A DNA stretch of 64,000 bases from the NCBI GenBank assembly GCA_026131555.1, contig JAMXJH010000005.1:96889-160888 (forward strand), in the 5' to 3' direction. The translations under genes and the position numbers were made by a program. The stretch comes from Aerococcaceae bacterium NML190073 (GTDB taxonomy: Bacteria; Bacillota; Bacilli; Lactobacillales; Aerococcaceae). The first letter of the stretch is position 1. Each line of letters begins with the position of its first letter. Under the pieces are notes generated by a model, which made no database searches, was not told where the DNA came from, and saw only the letters and a program-made list of their open reading frames with translations. Below are positions 8,646 through 17,062 of this stretch, in pieces.

Positions 8646-9650
8646 TTAGCCGTTTGTTTGCTCAAAATAGGCACTAATTTCTTGAATAACACCTGATTGG
8701 ACAACTTCGCGGGCTTGACGAATGGCATTGTAAATCGCTTCTTCGCTCGCTGATCCGTGCGCTTTAATCACAGGTGCTTTCACTCCTAATAAAACGGCTC
8801 CGCCTGCTTTCGTATCGTCGAAATCGTCTTTCAATCCAGATAGCGCACCTTTTACGAGCAGGGCGCCGATTTTGGCGGTAGGACCTGAATTGAGCATTGC
8901 TTCCTTAATAACCTTGAAGACACTCTTAACCGTGCCTTCCATTGTTTTGAGAATGGCATTGCCGGTAAATCCGTCTGTTACCGCAATGTCGATTTCACCG
9001 TGCAATAAAGTCTTTGCCTCGACATTCCCAACAAAATGTAGTTGCTCATCGTCTTGAAGTAAGGCATACGCTGCCTTTGTCAATTCATTTCCTTTTGTTG
9101 CTTCCGTACCATTATTGACGAGCGCAACACGCGGGCGCTCTACCTTCATTACTCGTTTGGCATAATAATTTGCTAATACTGCAAATTGGTACAAGTTCAA
9201 CGGCTTGCAATCCGCATTGGCGCCCGCATCCATCAAAATAAGTTGTGGTGTTTCCTTTGAAATGGTTGGCACAATTGGCATCAAACCGGGACGGTCGATA
9301 TTTTTCATGCGACCGACAATCAATAAACCGCTCGCTAATAGTGCTCCGGTGTTGCCGGCTGATAATAGAGCGTCCGCTTGCCCTTCTTTTACCGCTTGCG
9401 CCGCTAATACCATCGAGGCATTTTTTTTGCGACGGATTGCAAGTACCGGCTCGTCATCGCCTTCAATTTTCTCTGGGGTATGGATGACTTCGATGCGTTC
9501 GTGCGGTTCCAAATATTGTGCGATACGTTTCTCGTCCCCATATAAGAGAATAGTAATATCCTCGAAAGTTCGTACAGCTAAATTAACACCTTTAACGGTT
9601 GCTTCGGGCGCGAAATCGCCACCCATTGCATCTACTGCAAGTTTAATCAT
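8646..9650 (-). CDS. plsX: Phosphate acyltransferase PlsX
   Basis: Makes acyl-phosphate from acyl-ACP, the first step of phospholipid synthesis with PlsY. 334 residues starting MIKLAVDAMGGDFAPEATVKG, which is the family signature. Other family segments are LSAGNTGALLASG, LMDAGANADC and DGFTGNAILKTMEG. The ribosome binding site is AAAGGAG. It starts 12 nt after recG, so it is probably co-transcribed with it. fapR, its usual Bacillus neighbour, is absent. Confidence 0.97.
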   Translation of the reverse strand: MIKLAVDAMGGDFAPEATVKGVNLAVRTFEDITILLYGDEKRIAQYLEPHERIEVIHTPEKIEGDDEPVLAIRRKKNASMVLAAQAVKEGQADALLSAGNTGALLASGLLIVGRMKNIDRPGLMPIVPTISKETPQLILMDAGANADCKPLNLYQFAVLANYYAKRVMKVERPRVALVNNGTEATKGNELTKAAYALLQDDEQLHFVGNVEAKTLLHGEIDIAVTDGFTGNAILKTMEGTVKSVFKVIKEAMLNSGPTAKIGALLVKGALSGLKDDFDDTKAGGAVLLGVKAPVIKAHGSASEEAIYNAIRQAREVVQSGVIQEISAYFEQTNG

Positions 9651-9662
9651 TGTAATGCTCCT

Positions 9663-11696
9663 TTATATTTCAATTTCTTGTTGCGTCATCCAACGCGTCA
9701 ACTTATCATACTCTGTTTGACTTAATTGTTCAGGCTGCTTCAAGTAATGCGCCACTTCTTGCTGTGCCACTTGCAAAATGTGCCGGTCCTCAAATAAGTT
9801 CGCATAATGGAATTGTGGCAAACCACTTTGCGTACGTCCTAGTATATCGCCCATACCGCGAATTTTCAAATCTTCTTGACTGATTAGGAAGCCGTCTTCT
9901 TGTTCGACCATAATTTGCATGCGTGATTTGCCTTGTTCCGTTGTCGGATTAGCAATCAAGTAACAATAGCTCGCTAGATGGCTTCGCCCCACTCGCCCTC
10001 TTAATTGATGTAATTGTGCTAACCCGAAGCGCTCTGCTGACTGAATGACAATAATCGTCGCATTCGGCACATCCACTCCAACTTCCACCATAGTAGTTGC
10101 CACCAAAATTTGCACCTGATTGCTAGTAAATTCTTGCATGACTGCTTGTTGGGCTGCTTTGTCGAGTTGCCCGTGCAACATACCTACTCGATAATTCGGG
10201 AAACGTTCGGTTAATTTTGCAGCAATTTCTAAGACATTCTCGATTTGTTCAAGATGCTCCGAGCTTTCAATGAGTGGTAACACATAATACACTTGATGCC
10301 CGGCTTGTAATTCGCGCGCCATCGCTTGATAAACACGTTCGATTTGTTCTTCTTCCACTAATTCGGTTTGAATCGGTTGACGTCCTTTGGGTCTTTCGTC
10401 GATAGTTGACACGGACAATTCGCCATATAAGGTCATCGCTAGCGAACGCGGAATGGGCGTTGCCGTCATCTGTAATAGATTCGCGGTTTCGTTGCTTGCG
10501 CCTTTTTCCAAAAGCGTTTGGCGCTGTTTGACGCCAAAACGATGTTGCTCATCAATAACGACTAAGCCCAACTGCTTGAAATTAATGTTCTCTTGGATGA
10601 GCGCATGCGTGCCGATTACTAGACGAATACGTCCCGTTTGCAACCCTTCGATGGTCTGACGCTTCTCTGTCGTCGTCATAGCACTCACTAATAATTCCGC
10701 ATGAAGTCCCATCGGCTCGAAAAGCTTATTGAAGCTCTCTAAATGTTGCTTGGCAAGAATCTCAGTCGGCACCATCAATGCTGTTTGGAATCCCGCCTGC
10801 ACAGTTGCAATCATCGCTAGGAAAGCAACCAGCGTCTTGCCGCTCCCGACATCTCCTTGAAGCATTCTTCGCATCGGGTACGGCGCCATCAAGTCGTAAC
10901 AAATTTCGTTGACTGCCTTTTTTTGCGCACCGGTCAACTCATAAGGCAACCGCTGAATCAAACCCTTTAATTCCGTGACGTCGTAATACACCCGTACGCC
11001 TTCCGACTGTCGCTGTCTTTGCGCCGCCAATTGCAAACGCCACTGGTACAAGAAAAATTCCTGAAAAATAATCTTCCGCTTCGCTTGTGTACGCTCTGCT
11101 TCATCGTTCGGAAAATGCATCTGGTATAAAGCCTGACGCAATGAAATTAGACGATACTTATCATTGAGTGCCTGTGGCAACACTTCCGGAATCAAGTCAC
11201 CATACGCTTGAAACGCTGCTTGAATTGATTGAACAATCGCTTGCTGTTTCAAACCTTTCGTCGCACGATACACTGGCGCAAACTCATCGTCTTCTTGTTG
11301 CGCATTAATCACTTTCATTCCCAATAAAGTTTGCTTATCACTTTGCCATTTGCCGTAAATTGCCTTATCTTGTCCCAGCTGAATGGATTGCTTCAAGTAC
11401 GGCTGGTTAAAAAACGTCACCTGTATAATATCGTGGTCACCGACAGCCAACTTGAAACTCAAACGATTTTTGCGCCCTCCGTAATATTGAACAACCGGCG
11501 GCGTAACCACCCGTCCTTTCAATGTTACTTTCTCTTGGTCAAGAATTGTCGCCAAATCCCTCGCTTGAATATCTTCAAATCGGAACGGGAAATGGAACAA
11601 TAAATCTTTCACAGTGTAAATATCCAGCTGCTGCAATAACTTTGCCCGCGCCGGTCCCACTCCTTTAACTTGCGTCACCGCATCTAACCAATCCAT
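9663..11696 (-). CDS. recG: ATP-dependent DNA helicase RecG
   Basis: Branch-migration helicase that remodels stalled replication forks and Holliday junctions, 677 residues. It has the N-terminal wedge/OB domain (VTLKGRVVTPPVVQYYGGRKNRLSF region), then the helicase core with Walker A GDVGSGKTLVAF, DEQH box VVIDEQHRFG, motif III TATPIPRS, and the C-terminal RecG motif GMGDILGRTQSGLPQF. The start follows GGGGGTGG. It is first in recG-plsX(-acpP). The order is like B. subtilis except that sdaAA/sdaAB are missing upstream. Confidence 0.97.
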   Translation of the reverse strand: MDWLDAVTQVKGVGPARAKLLQQLDIYTVKDLLFHFPFRFEDIQARDLATILDQEKVTLKGRVVTPPVVQYYGGRKNRLSFKLAVGDHDIIQVTFFNQPYLKQSIQLGQDKAIYGKWQSDKQTLLGMKVINAQQEDDEFAPVYRATKGLKQQAIVQSIQAAFQAYGDLIPEVLPQALNDKYRLISLRQALYQMHFPNDEAERTQAKRKIIFQEFFLYQWRLQLAAQRQRQSEGVRVYYDVTELKGLIQRLPYELTGAQKKAVNEICYDLMAPYPMRRMLQGDVGSGKTLVAFLAMIATVQAGFQTALMVPTEILAKQHLESFNKLFEPMGLHAELLVSAMTTTEKRQTIEGLQTGRIRLVIGTHALIQENINFKQLGLVVIDEQHRFGVKQRQTLLEKGASNETANLLQMTATPIPRSLAMTLYGELSVSTIDERPKGRQPIQTELVEEEQIERVYQAMARELQAGHQVYYVLPLIESSEHLEQIENVLEIAAKLTERFPNYRVGMLHGQLDKAAQQAVMQEFTSNQVQILVATTMVEVGVDVPNATIIVIQSAERFGLAQLHQLRGRVGRSHLASYCYLIANPTTEQGKSRMQIMVEQEDGFLISQEDLKIRGMGDILGRTQSGLPQFHYANLFEDRHILQVAQQEVAHYLKQPEQLSQTEYDKLTRWMTQQEIEI

Positions 11697-11722
11697 TGAT
11701 CCACCCCCATCTTATCTACTAT

Positions 11723-11739
11723 ATTGTATCATTGTATCA
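11723..11739 (-). promoter_or_regulatory. recG promoter with two tandem extended -10 elements
   Basis: The minus strand contains TGATACAAT twice, sharing one base. Each is an extended -10 (TG-n-TACAAT). No good -35 is seen. Located 27-43 nt upstream of the recG ATG. Confidence 0.5.
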
Positions 11740-11781
11740 AAAATAGCTAACGAAACAAAATCCAAAAATAACCCTTCATTC

Positions 11782-11816
11782 AAAAATAGGACTGCGAAAT
11801 CTCTTTCTCAGTCCTA
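11782..11816 (-). terminator. Terminator of the asp23-fakA operon
   Basis: AGGACTG and CAGTCCT form the stem on the minus strand, followed by ATTTTTG. Lies downstream of the small membrane protein gene at 11826. Confidence 0.8.
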
Positions 11817-11825
11817 ATTCAATGT

Positions 11826-12119
11826 TTATTTCTTACGAATTCTACCGGTCACTTCCAATAGAATCGTTACACTGATTACTAACAAAACTAAATTTGCAAA
11901 GTTTTCGAATAGTAACGTGATGATATAAGCAGGCATGATACGCCATCTACCTTGATACGACCCATATACAAACTCGAAATATGTCCGAGATCCTACAACA
12001 ACGAGTAATGTTAACATTAGTATTGCAAATATCTGTTGCCACTGCCTTTTTTGTACGGTTTGGGTGCGATACGCTTTGTCAAAACGGCGACGTCTAGATT
12101 TTCTATAAGGTCTTTTCAT
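11826..12119 (-). CDS. Small basic two-helix membrane protein, unknown function
   Basis: About 97 residues. The N-terminus is very basic (KRPYRKSRRRRF). Two membrane helices follow: IFAILMLTLLVVVGSRTYF and a second around ENFANLVLLVISVTILLEV. The short lysine/arginine tail (GRIRKK) suggests both ends are cytoplasmic. I do not recognise a family. The start is either ATG at 12119 or GTG at 12125; it follows the fakA stop by only a few bases, so it is translated from the fakA message. A link with fatty acid kinase or with the membrane is possible from position only. Confidence 0.65.
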   Translation of the reverse strand: MKRPYRKSRRRRFDKAYRTQTVQKRQWQQIFAILMLTLLVVVGSRTYFEFVYGSYQGRWRIMPAYIITLLFENFANLVLLVISVTILLEVTGRIRKK

Positions 12120-12130
12120 GTGCACGTTGC

Positions 12131-13798
12131 CTACTCTGCAGACATAATGTAATGGTATACAGGTTGCCCGCCGTCAACGATTTCGATTTCAAGGTCTTCA
12201 TTGATTGCCATCAAGCGCTCGCTCACACGCTCTGCTAATTCTACCTCTCCATCTTCGCCAACAATCAATGTCAATAATTCGCTCTCTTCATCAACCATCT
12301 GTGATAAAGTTGCGAACAATGCCTCTTCTAATGAAGGTTCAGACACGACAATCTTATTGTTGACTAAGCCGAGGTAGTCGTCTTTTTTGATAGCAACATT
12401 ATCGATTTCCGTATCGCGGATTGAATAAGTAATTTGCCCGCTTGTTACCACTTGGCTCATTTCGCTCATTGCTGCCTTGTTCTCTTCAATGGCTTGCTCC
12501 GGATTGAACGCCAACATTGACGCGATTCCTTGAGGAATGGTTGTCGTCGGAATGACAACTGTCGGGATATCAGACACTTGTGCTGCTTGCTCCGCTGCCA
12601 TAATAATATTCTTATTATTCGGCAACAATACGATATTCTCTGCATTCACGCGCTCAATCGCTTTGACGAAATCTTCTGTCGATGGGTTCATTGTTTGGCC
12701 ACCTGACAATACTTCATCTACACCAATTGAAGTGAATAAATCCATGATACCTTCGCCGGCCGCTACCGCAATTACTGCATACGGTTTACGCGCTTGCGTA
12801 TTCGCTTGCTTCATTTCTTGGTCAGCTGCTTCTAAGCCGCGTACTTGCTCACGCATGTTATCGACTTTAATTTTAATCAGTTCGCCGACTTCCTGTCCTA
12901 ATTGCATGACACGACCAGGATTTTCTGTATGAACGTGTACTTTAACGATTTCGTCATCCGCTACGACCAACAATGAGTCGCCCATTTCATTCAAAGTATT
13001 TCTGAATGCATCATAATCGAACGTTTTTTGGACGGTTGGCCCTTCGCCGATACGCACCATAATTTCTGTACAGAACCCGAATGTAATATCTTCCATTGAT
13101 AATGGATTCTCGTTTGCTTCATCAAAAATCGCATGCGAATGCCCTGAAGGAGCCATTGCTGTTTCCATCTCAACGACCGTTTCCCCTGTCAATGACGCAA
13201 GGAATCCTTCATAAACGCATAATAAGCCTTTCCCCCCACTGTCGACAACGCCGACTTGCTTCAAGACCGGTAATAAGTCCGGCGTCTTATCTAAAGCCTC
13301 TTTGGCACCGCGAACAATGGATTGCATGACTTCGATAATATCATCCGTCTTCTTCGCTTTCTTCTCGCCACGAATCGCTGATTCACGTGCAACCGTTAGA
13401 ATGGTTCCTTCTACTGGCTTCATAACAGCCTTATAAGCTGACTCCACACCACCTGCAAAAGCAGCCGCGAAATCCGTTGCATCTAAAGTTTCTTTTTCTT
13501 TAATAGCTTGTGAGAAGCCACGGAAAATTTGGGACAAAATAACGCCTGAATTACCACGCGCTCCCATCAACAAACCTTTGGCTAAAGCATTCGCCAATTC
13601 ACCAACATGGTTCGCCTTACTTTGCTTTAAGTTTTCTGTTCCGGAAACGAAAGACATGTTCATATTCGTTCCCGTATCACCATCCGGAACAGGAAAGACG
13701 TTTAACGCATTGATTAAATCAACATTCGCTGTCAAACGTTCCGCTCCCGCAATAATCATTGCACGAAATTCTGGTGCCTTTAACTGTTTCAATTCCAA
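12131..13798 (-). CDS. fakA: Fatty acid kinase ATP-binding subunit FakA (DAK2/YloV family)
   Basis: Phosphorylates fatty acids held by a FakB protein, giving acyl-phosphate for the PlsX/PlsY pathway. 555 residues. The N-terminal DhaL-type kinase domain carries NVFPVPDGDTGTNM (Mg-ATP site) and GARGNSGVILSQIFRG. A middle domain and a C-terminal EDD/DegV-like domain follow (VIAVAAGEGIMDLFTSIGVDEVLSGGQTMNPS). The start codon is TTG at 13798 with AGGAGG 7 nt upstream. Downstream of asp23, as in many Firmicutes. No fakB gene is in the window. plsX lies 2.5 kb away in the same block. Confidence 0.94.
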   Translation of the reverse strand: MELKQLKAPEFRAMIIAGAERLTANVDLINALNVFPVPDGDTGTNMNMSFVSGTENLKQSKANHVGELANALAKGLLMGARGNSGVILSQIFRGFSQAIKEKETLDATDFAAAFAGGVESAYKAVMKPVEGTILTVARESAIRGEKKAKKTDDIIEVMQSIVRGAKEALDKTPDLLPVLKQVGVVDSGGKGLLCVYEGFLASLTGETVVEMETAMAPSGHSHAIFDEANENPLSMEDITFGFCTEIMVRIGEGPTVQKTFDYDAFRNTLNEMGDSLLVVADDEIVKVHVHTENPGRVMQLGQEVGELIKIKVDNMREQVRGLEAADQEMKQANTQARKPYAVIAVAAGEGIMDLFTSIGVDEVLSGGQTMNPSTEDFVKAIERVNAENIVLLPNNKNIIMAAEQAAQVSDIPTVVIPTTTIPQGIASMLAFNPEQAIEENKAAMSEMSQVVTSGQITYSIRDTEIDNVAIKKDDYLGLVNNKIVVSEPSLEEALFATLSQMVDEESELLTLIVGEDGEVELAERVSERLMAINEDLEIEIVDGGQPVYHYIMSAE

Positions 13799-13819
13799 TT
13801 TATATCCTCCTCGTTGCTC

Positions 13820-14176
13820 TTAGTCGACTTTTACGCCTTGAACATGGACGTCGACACGACTGATTTCAAAGCCGAGCAATTGTTCGACATTATATTTAAC
13901 TGCCTGCTGAATATTCTGGCAGATGACAGAAATCTTCGTCCCATACGATACGAGGATATAGACATCTACGGTTACATCTTCACCAGATTGTGAAATGACT
14001 ACTCCTTTAGAATAGTTTTCTTTCTTCAAAATTTCGATTAAATTATCACGTAAAAGATTCTTACTTACCATGCCAACAACGCCATAGTTATCCGTAACGG
14101 CCGCACCGACAACTGTTGCAATGACATCTTGTGTTAATGTAATTTGACCCTCTGGTGTTTGAATTTTAACTGTCAT
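13820..14176 (-). CDS. Asp23/Gls24 family envelope stress protein (YloU-like)
   Basis: 118 residues. Matches the Asp23 family in the start MTVKIQTPEGQITLTQDVIATVVGAAV and in the C-terminal VDVHVQGVKVD. Family members are small membrane-associated or cytosolic proteins tied to cell envelope stress; the molecular role is unknown. The ribosome binding site is GGAGGAG. It is the first gene of the asp23-fakA-small membrane protein operon and is divergent from rpmB, as in B. subtilis yloU/rpmB. Confidence 0.9.
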   Translation of the reverse strand: MTVKIQTPEGQITLTQDVIATVVGAAVTDNYGVVGMVSKNLLRDNLIEILKKENYSKGVVISQSGEDVTVDVYILVSYGTKISVICQNIQQAVKYNVEQLLGFEISRVDVHVQGVKVD

Positions 14177-14215
14177 ACAAACTCCTCCTTATAACTAAAG
14201 TTTCATATCAACCCT

Positions 14216-14244
14216 AGTTTAGCATATTTCGAGTAGTATGGCAC
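14216..14244 (-). promoter_or_regulatory. Promoter of the asp23-fakA operon
   Basis: Minus strand: GTGCCA, 17 nt spacer, TAAACT with an upstream TG (extended -10). Located 40 nt before the asp23 start. Confidence 0.5.
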
Positions 14245-14282
14245 TCTTTTTTGTACAGATGCGTAAATTTACTATTTAATGC

Positions 14283-14311
14283 TTGCCAGATGCTTGCATT
14301 TATGTTAAATT
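14283..14311 (+). promoter_or_regulatory. rpmB promoter
   Basis: TTGCCA, 17 nt spacer, TAAATT, 57 nt upstream of the rpmB start codon. The -35 is good and the -10 moderate. Confidence 0.5.
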
Positions 14312-14367
14312 TATTTGGTATGAAAAAGCAGTGACAACGCTCCTGCAATAATAAAGGAGGAATAACG

Positions 14368-14556
14368 ATGGCTAAAGTTTGTTTCGTAACTGGCCGTAAA
14401 GCTAGAGCTGGTAACACTCGTTCTAAAGCGATGAACAAAACTAAACGTAGATTTGGCGCTAACTTACAAAAAGTGCGCATCTTAGTAGACGGAGAACCTA
14501 AGAAAGTATGGGTTTCTGCTCGCGCATTGAAATCTGGCAAGTTGCAACGTGTATAA
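14368..14556 (+). CDS. rpmB: 50S ribosomal protein L28
   Basis: 62-residue basic ribosomal protein starting [20 protein letters not shown], the L28 signature. AAAGGAGG lies 8 nt before the ATG. It does not carry the CxxC zinc pair of some L28 forms (one Cys only), so it is the zinc-free type. It is a single-gene unit between its own promoter and terminator, on the strand opposite to its neighbours. Confidence 0.97.
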   Translation: MAKVCFVTGRKARAGNTRSKAMNKTKRRFGANLQKVRILVDGEPKKVWVSARALKSGKLQRV

Positions 14557-14570
14557 TAATAGAAACGTCT

Positions 14571-14615
14571 GACACTGGACAATCCGTATCTCATTGGATT
14601 GCTCGGTGTTTTTTT
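14571..14615 (+). terminator. rpmB terminator
   Basis: ACACTG/CGGTGT and CAATCC/GGATTG form two stacked stem segments, followed by T7. Confidence 0.85.
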
Positions 14616-14621
14616 ATTACC

Positions 14622-14671
14622 AAAAAACACTGCATAAATGAGGAAACTTTGTCCTATTTATACAGTGTTTT
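14622..14671 (-). terminator. Terminator of the gmk-thiN side of the block (after thiN)
   Basis: On the minus strand AACACTGTATAAAT pairs with ATTTATGCAGTGTT, and T6 follows. Very stable; directly downstream of thiN. Confidence 0.88.
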
Positions 14672-14674
14672 GTC

Positions 14675-15343
14675 TTATCGCACTTCGTTTACGCGCATTA
14701 CCATGACAATGCCCTCTGTGAAAGATAATTTAACATCTGTGTCCAGAAATTCATTGCTGATAAAAGCGCGAGGTTGTTGGAATGACGTTGCCGGTAATTC
14801 ATACTTGGCGCAATGAATTGCCAACTCTTTCACAGGCGTCAATGCCACAATCGACAAATATTGCGTGTGCGTATTCTCAATTTCATATTGCCCGGCAGTA
14901 TAGAAGCAGGTATCCGAGTGTTTTTCGATAAAGTGTAGGCGTGGAATTGCCGAACGGAAACGCGGTTGATGTACCAACCATAAATTGGAGATCAAGTGGT
15001 CGAGTCTGCCGCCTTTTTCGCCGAGAGCCCCTAAGACGTAATAATCGCCTGTTGGCGCCTGTTCGAATGCCAAGGCAATAGCAAGTTCCATATCTGTATC
15101 ATCCTTCTCGCTCGGCATCTGTTCAAAATGCTGACTGTTCGCTTGAACGATAGCGAGTTCCGATGACGTCACTGAGTCGAAATCGCCGATGGCATAATCG
15201 AGTGTGTAACCGGCACGTATCAGACGTAGCGCACCTCTATCCGCTCCGATAAAAAAGACTCGCTCATATCCATCTACTAAATTCGAAATCCGTTCTAATG
15301 CCGGCGCAGGTGCTCCGCCACAAATGATAACCGCAACTGACAT
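14675..15343 (-). CDS. thiN: Thiamine pyrophosphokinase
   Basis: Converts thiamine to thiamine diphosphate using ATP. 222 residues with the family segments ICGGAPA, GADRGALRLIRAG, AIGDFDS, PSEKDDTDMELAI and LGALGEKGGRLDHLISNL. The ribosome binding site overlaps the rpe stop codon (TAGGAGG), so it is coupled to rpe. The order rsgA-rpe-thiN is the same as in B. subtilis. It is the last gene of the long minus-strand unit. Confidence 0.95.
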   Translation of the reverse strand: MSVAVIICGGAPAPALERISNLVDGYERVFFIGADRGALRLIRAGYTLDYAIGDFDSVTSSELAIVQANSQHFEQMPSEKDDTDMELAIALAFEQAPTGDYYVLGALGEKGGRLDHLISNLWLVHQPRFRSAIPRLHFIEKHSDTCFYTAGQYEIENTHTQYLSIVALTPVKELAIHCAKYELPATSFQQPRAFISNEFLDTDVKLSFTEGIVMVMRVNEVR

Positions 15344-15354
15344 CCTGCTTCCTC

Positions 15355-15996
15355 CTAGCCACGTAGCGATTGAATAGCCGCTGCACGATCCGCTTGATTG
15401 AAAATATACGAACCCGCCACCAAGACATCCGCGCCCGCCGCCAATGCAACTTTAGCAGTTTGCTCATTGATGCCACCGTCAACTTCAATTTCGTAATGGT
15501 AGCCATACGCCTTGCGCAATGCTGCCAATTGTTCCACTTTGCGCATTGTCTCCGGAATGAAGGATTGTCCACCGAAGCCGGGATTAACAGTCATAACAAG
15601 CACTAAGTCAACCATTTCCAAAACAGGTTCAATCGCACTCACTGGCGTTGCCGGATTGATGACAACTCCGGCTTTAACATTCAATGCCCGGATTTGCTGT
15701 AACACTCGGTGCAAATGTTGCGTTGCTTCAACGTGAATGGTAATAATATCTGCTCCCGCTTCAGCTACCGCTTCAATGTAGCGTTCCGGTTGCTGTATCA
15801 TCAAATGACAATCAAAGACTAACTTAGAGTGTTCCCGAATGGCACCAAAGACCATTGGTCCAAAAGATAGATTCGGCACAAATTGACCGTCCATTAAATC
15901 AATATGTAAATACTCTGCTCCAGCTTGTTCGATTTCTTTAATTTCTTCCGCTAGCTTCGCAAAATTAGCGCTTAACATAGATGGTGCGATTTTCAT
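15355..15996 (-). CDS. rpe: Ribulose-phosphate 3-epimerase
   Basis: Pentose phosphate pathway enzyme, interconverting ribulose-5-phosphate and xylulose-5-phosphate. 213 residues, TIM barrel. It starts MKIAPSMLSANFAKLAEEIK and has the metal and catalytic segments HIDLMDGQFVPNLSFGP, DCHLMI, MTVNPGFGGQSFIP and EVDGGIN. The AAAGGA ribosome binding site is 11 nt before the ATG. The oxidative-branch gene zwf is also in the window (55987) but is not linked. Confidence 0.96.
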   Translation of the reverse strand: MKIAPSMLSANFAKLAEEIKEIEQAGAEYLHIDLMDGQFVPNLSFGPMVFGAIREHSKLVFDCHLMIQQPERYIEAVAEAGADIITIHVEATQHLHRVLQQIRALNVKAGVVINPATPVSAIEPVLEMVDLVLVMTVNPGFGGQSFIPETMRKVEQLAALRKAYGYHYEIEVDGGINEQTAKVALAAGADVLVAGSYIFNQADRAAAIQSLRG

Positions 15997-16027
15997 AGGT
16001 GGCGTTCCTTTCTGCTAAATGAGTTGT

Positions 16028-16080
16028 GCTTGAAGTTAGCACCTATATGGAATTTCCTTATGTAGGTGCTAACTTCAAGC
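16028..16080. repeat. Long perfect inverted repeat between rsgA and rpe
   Basis: Two 18-base arms, GCTTGAAGTTAGCACCTA and its exact complement, enclose 17 bases. On the minus strand no T run follows, so it is not a typical terminator. It lies in the 93 nt gap of an otherwise tight operon. Confidence 0.85.
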
Positions 16081-16089
16081 GACTTCATT

Positions 16090-17034
16090 TTATTTCTTTT
16101 TCTTATTATAAATCGGTTTTCGTTGGGTGATTTTGGTGAAGAGTTGGCAGTAATTCTGATAACGACTTTCAGCAATATTGCCTGCTTCAACTTCTACCTT
16201 GACATGACACCCCGGCTCTTGTTGGTGCAAACACGAGCGGAAGCGGCACTGTTCTCCTGCTCTCCAAATTTCAGGAAAATATTGAGCCAAGTCTTCTTTG
16301 TCCATCTCCTCAAATTCCAAGGCACTGAAGCCGGGTGTGTCTGCTAATAATCCTTCTCCCAAACGATACAAGGTTACTTCACGTGTCGTATGACGTCCTC
16401 GATTGAGATAATCGCTGATTTCTCCTGTTTCAATATTGGCTTGCGGCAATAATTTATTCAAAAGCGTCGATTTACCTACACCTGATTGCCCCATCACAAC
16501 GTAAATTCCTTGCTCAATTAAGTCTTTGATTTCCGTTAAACGTGCTACTTCATCATCTAAGACTAGGCAACGATACCCGATTTGCTGATACACTGTTCGA
16601 ATTTGTGCAATGCGCGCTTGCGCTTCTGCAAGTGGTACTTGTTCGAGAAGCAAGTCATATTTTGTTAGGATAATGATTGGTTCAATGTGGTACAGTTCGA
16701 CAGAAACGAGGAAGTGATCCAGCAAGTTATAGGAGAATTCCGGTTCAACAAGCGACATGACAATCAATGCGTAGTTCACATTGACCACTGCCGGACGAAT
16801 CAGTTGGTTCTCTCTTGGTAAAATCTCGATAATACGCCCTTGTGATGCCGTATCCTCCAAATCAAGCTCGAAGATTACTCTGTCGCCAACTAGAGGTTTC
16901 ATCTGCTGATGACGGAAATTGCCACGTGGCTTTGTTGCATATGATTCACCTTCTGCCCATACATAATAAAAACCGCTAATTGCTTGATAAATCGTCCCTG
17001 TTTTCGTTGTCAATGCATTTGCTTGTTTAGCCAT
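16090..17034 (-). CDS. rsgA: Ribosome small subunit-dependent GTPase RsgA
   Basis: Circularly permuted GTPase that matures the 30S subunit, 314 residues. The N-terminal OB-fold is followed by the G4 motif LTKYDLL, then the P-loop GQSGVGKSTLLNKL, TTREVTLYRL (G2) and DTPGF (G3), an order typical of YloQ/RsgA. The C-terminal zinc site is in CRFRSCLHQQEPGCHVK. The end KRKPIYNKKKK is strongly basic. The start follows GGAGGT. It is flanked by prkC and rpe, as in Bacillus; YloQ is a known target of the PrkC kinase in B. subtilis. Confidence 0.96.
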   Translation of the reverse strand: MAKQANALTTKTGTIYQAISGFYYVWAEGESYATKPRGNFRHQQMKPLVGDRVIFELDLEDTASQGRIIEILPRENQLIRPAVVNVNYALIVMSLVEPEFSYNLLDHFLVSVELYHIEPIIILTKYDLLLEQVPLAEAQARIAQIRTVYQQIGYRCLVLDDEVARLTEIKDLIEQGIYVVMGQSGVGKSTLLNKLLPQANIETGEISDYLNRGRHTTREVTLYRLGEGLLADTPGFSALEFEEMDKEDLAQYFPEIWRAGEQCRFRSCLHQQEPGCHVKVEVEAGNIAESRYQNYCQLFTKITQRKPIYNKKKK

Positions 17035-17062
17035 AATACCTCCTTTATTACCTTGTGTGTTT

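Noticed and set aside
9205..9720. 171-codon open frame on the plus strand
   Set aside because: Antisense to plsX and the end of recG, with a composition typical of a shadow frame.
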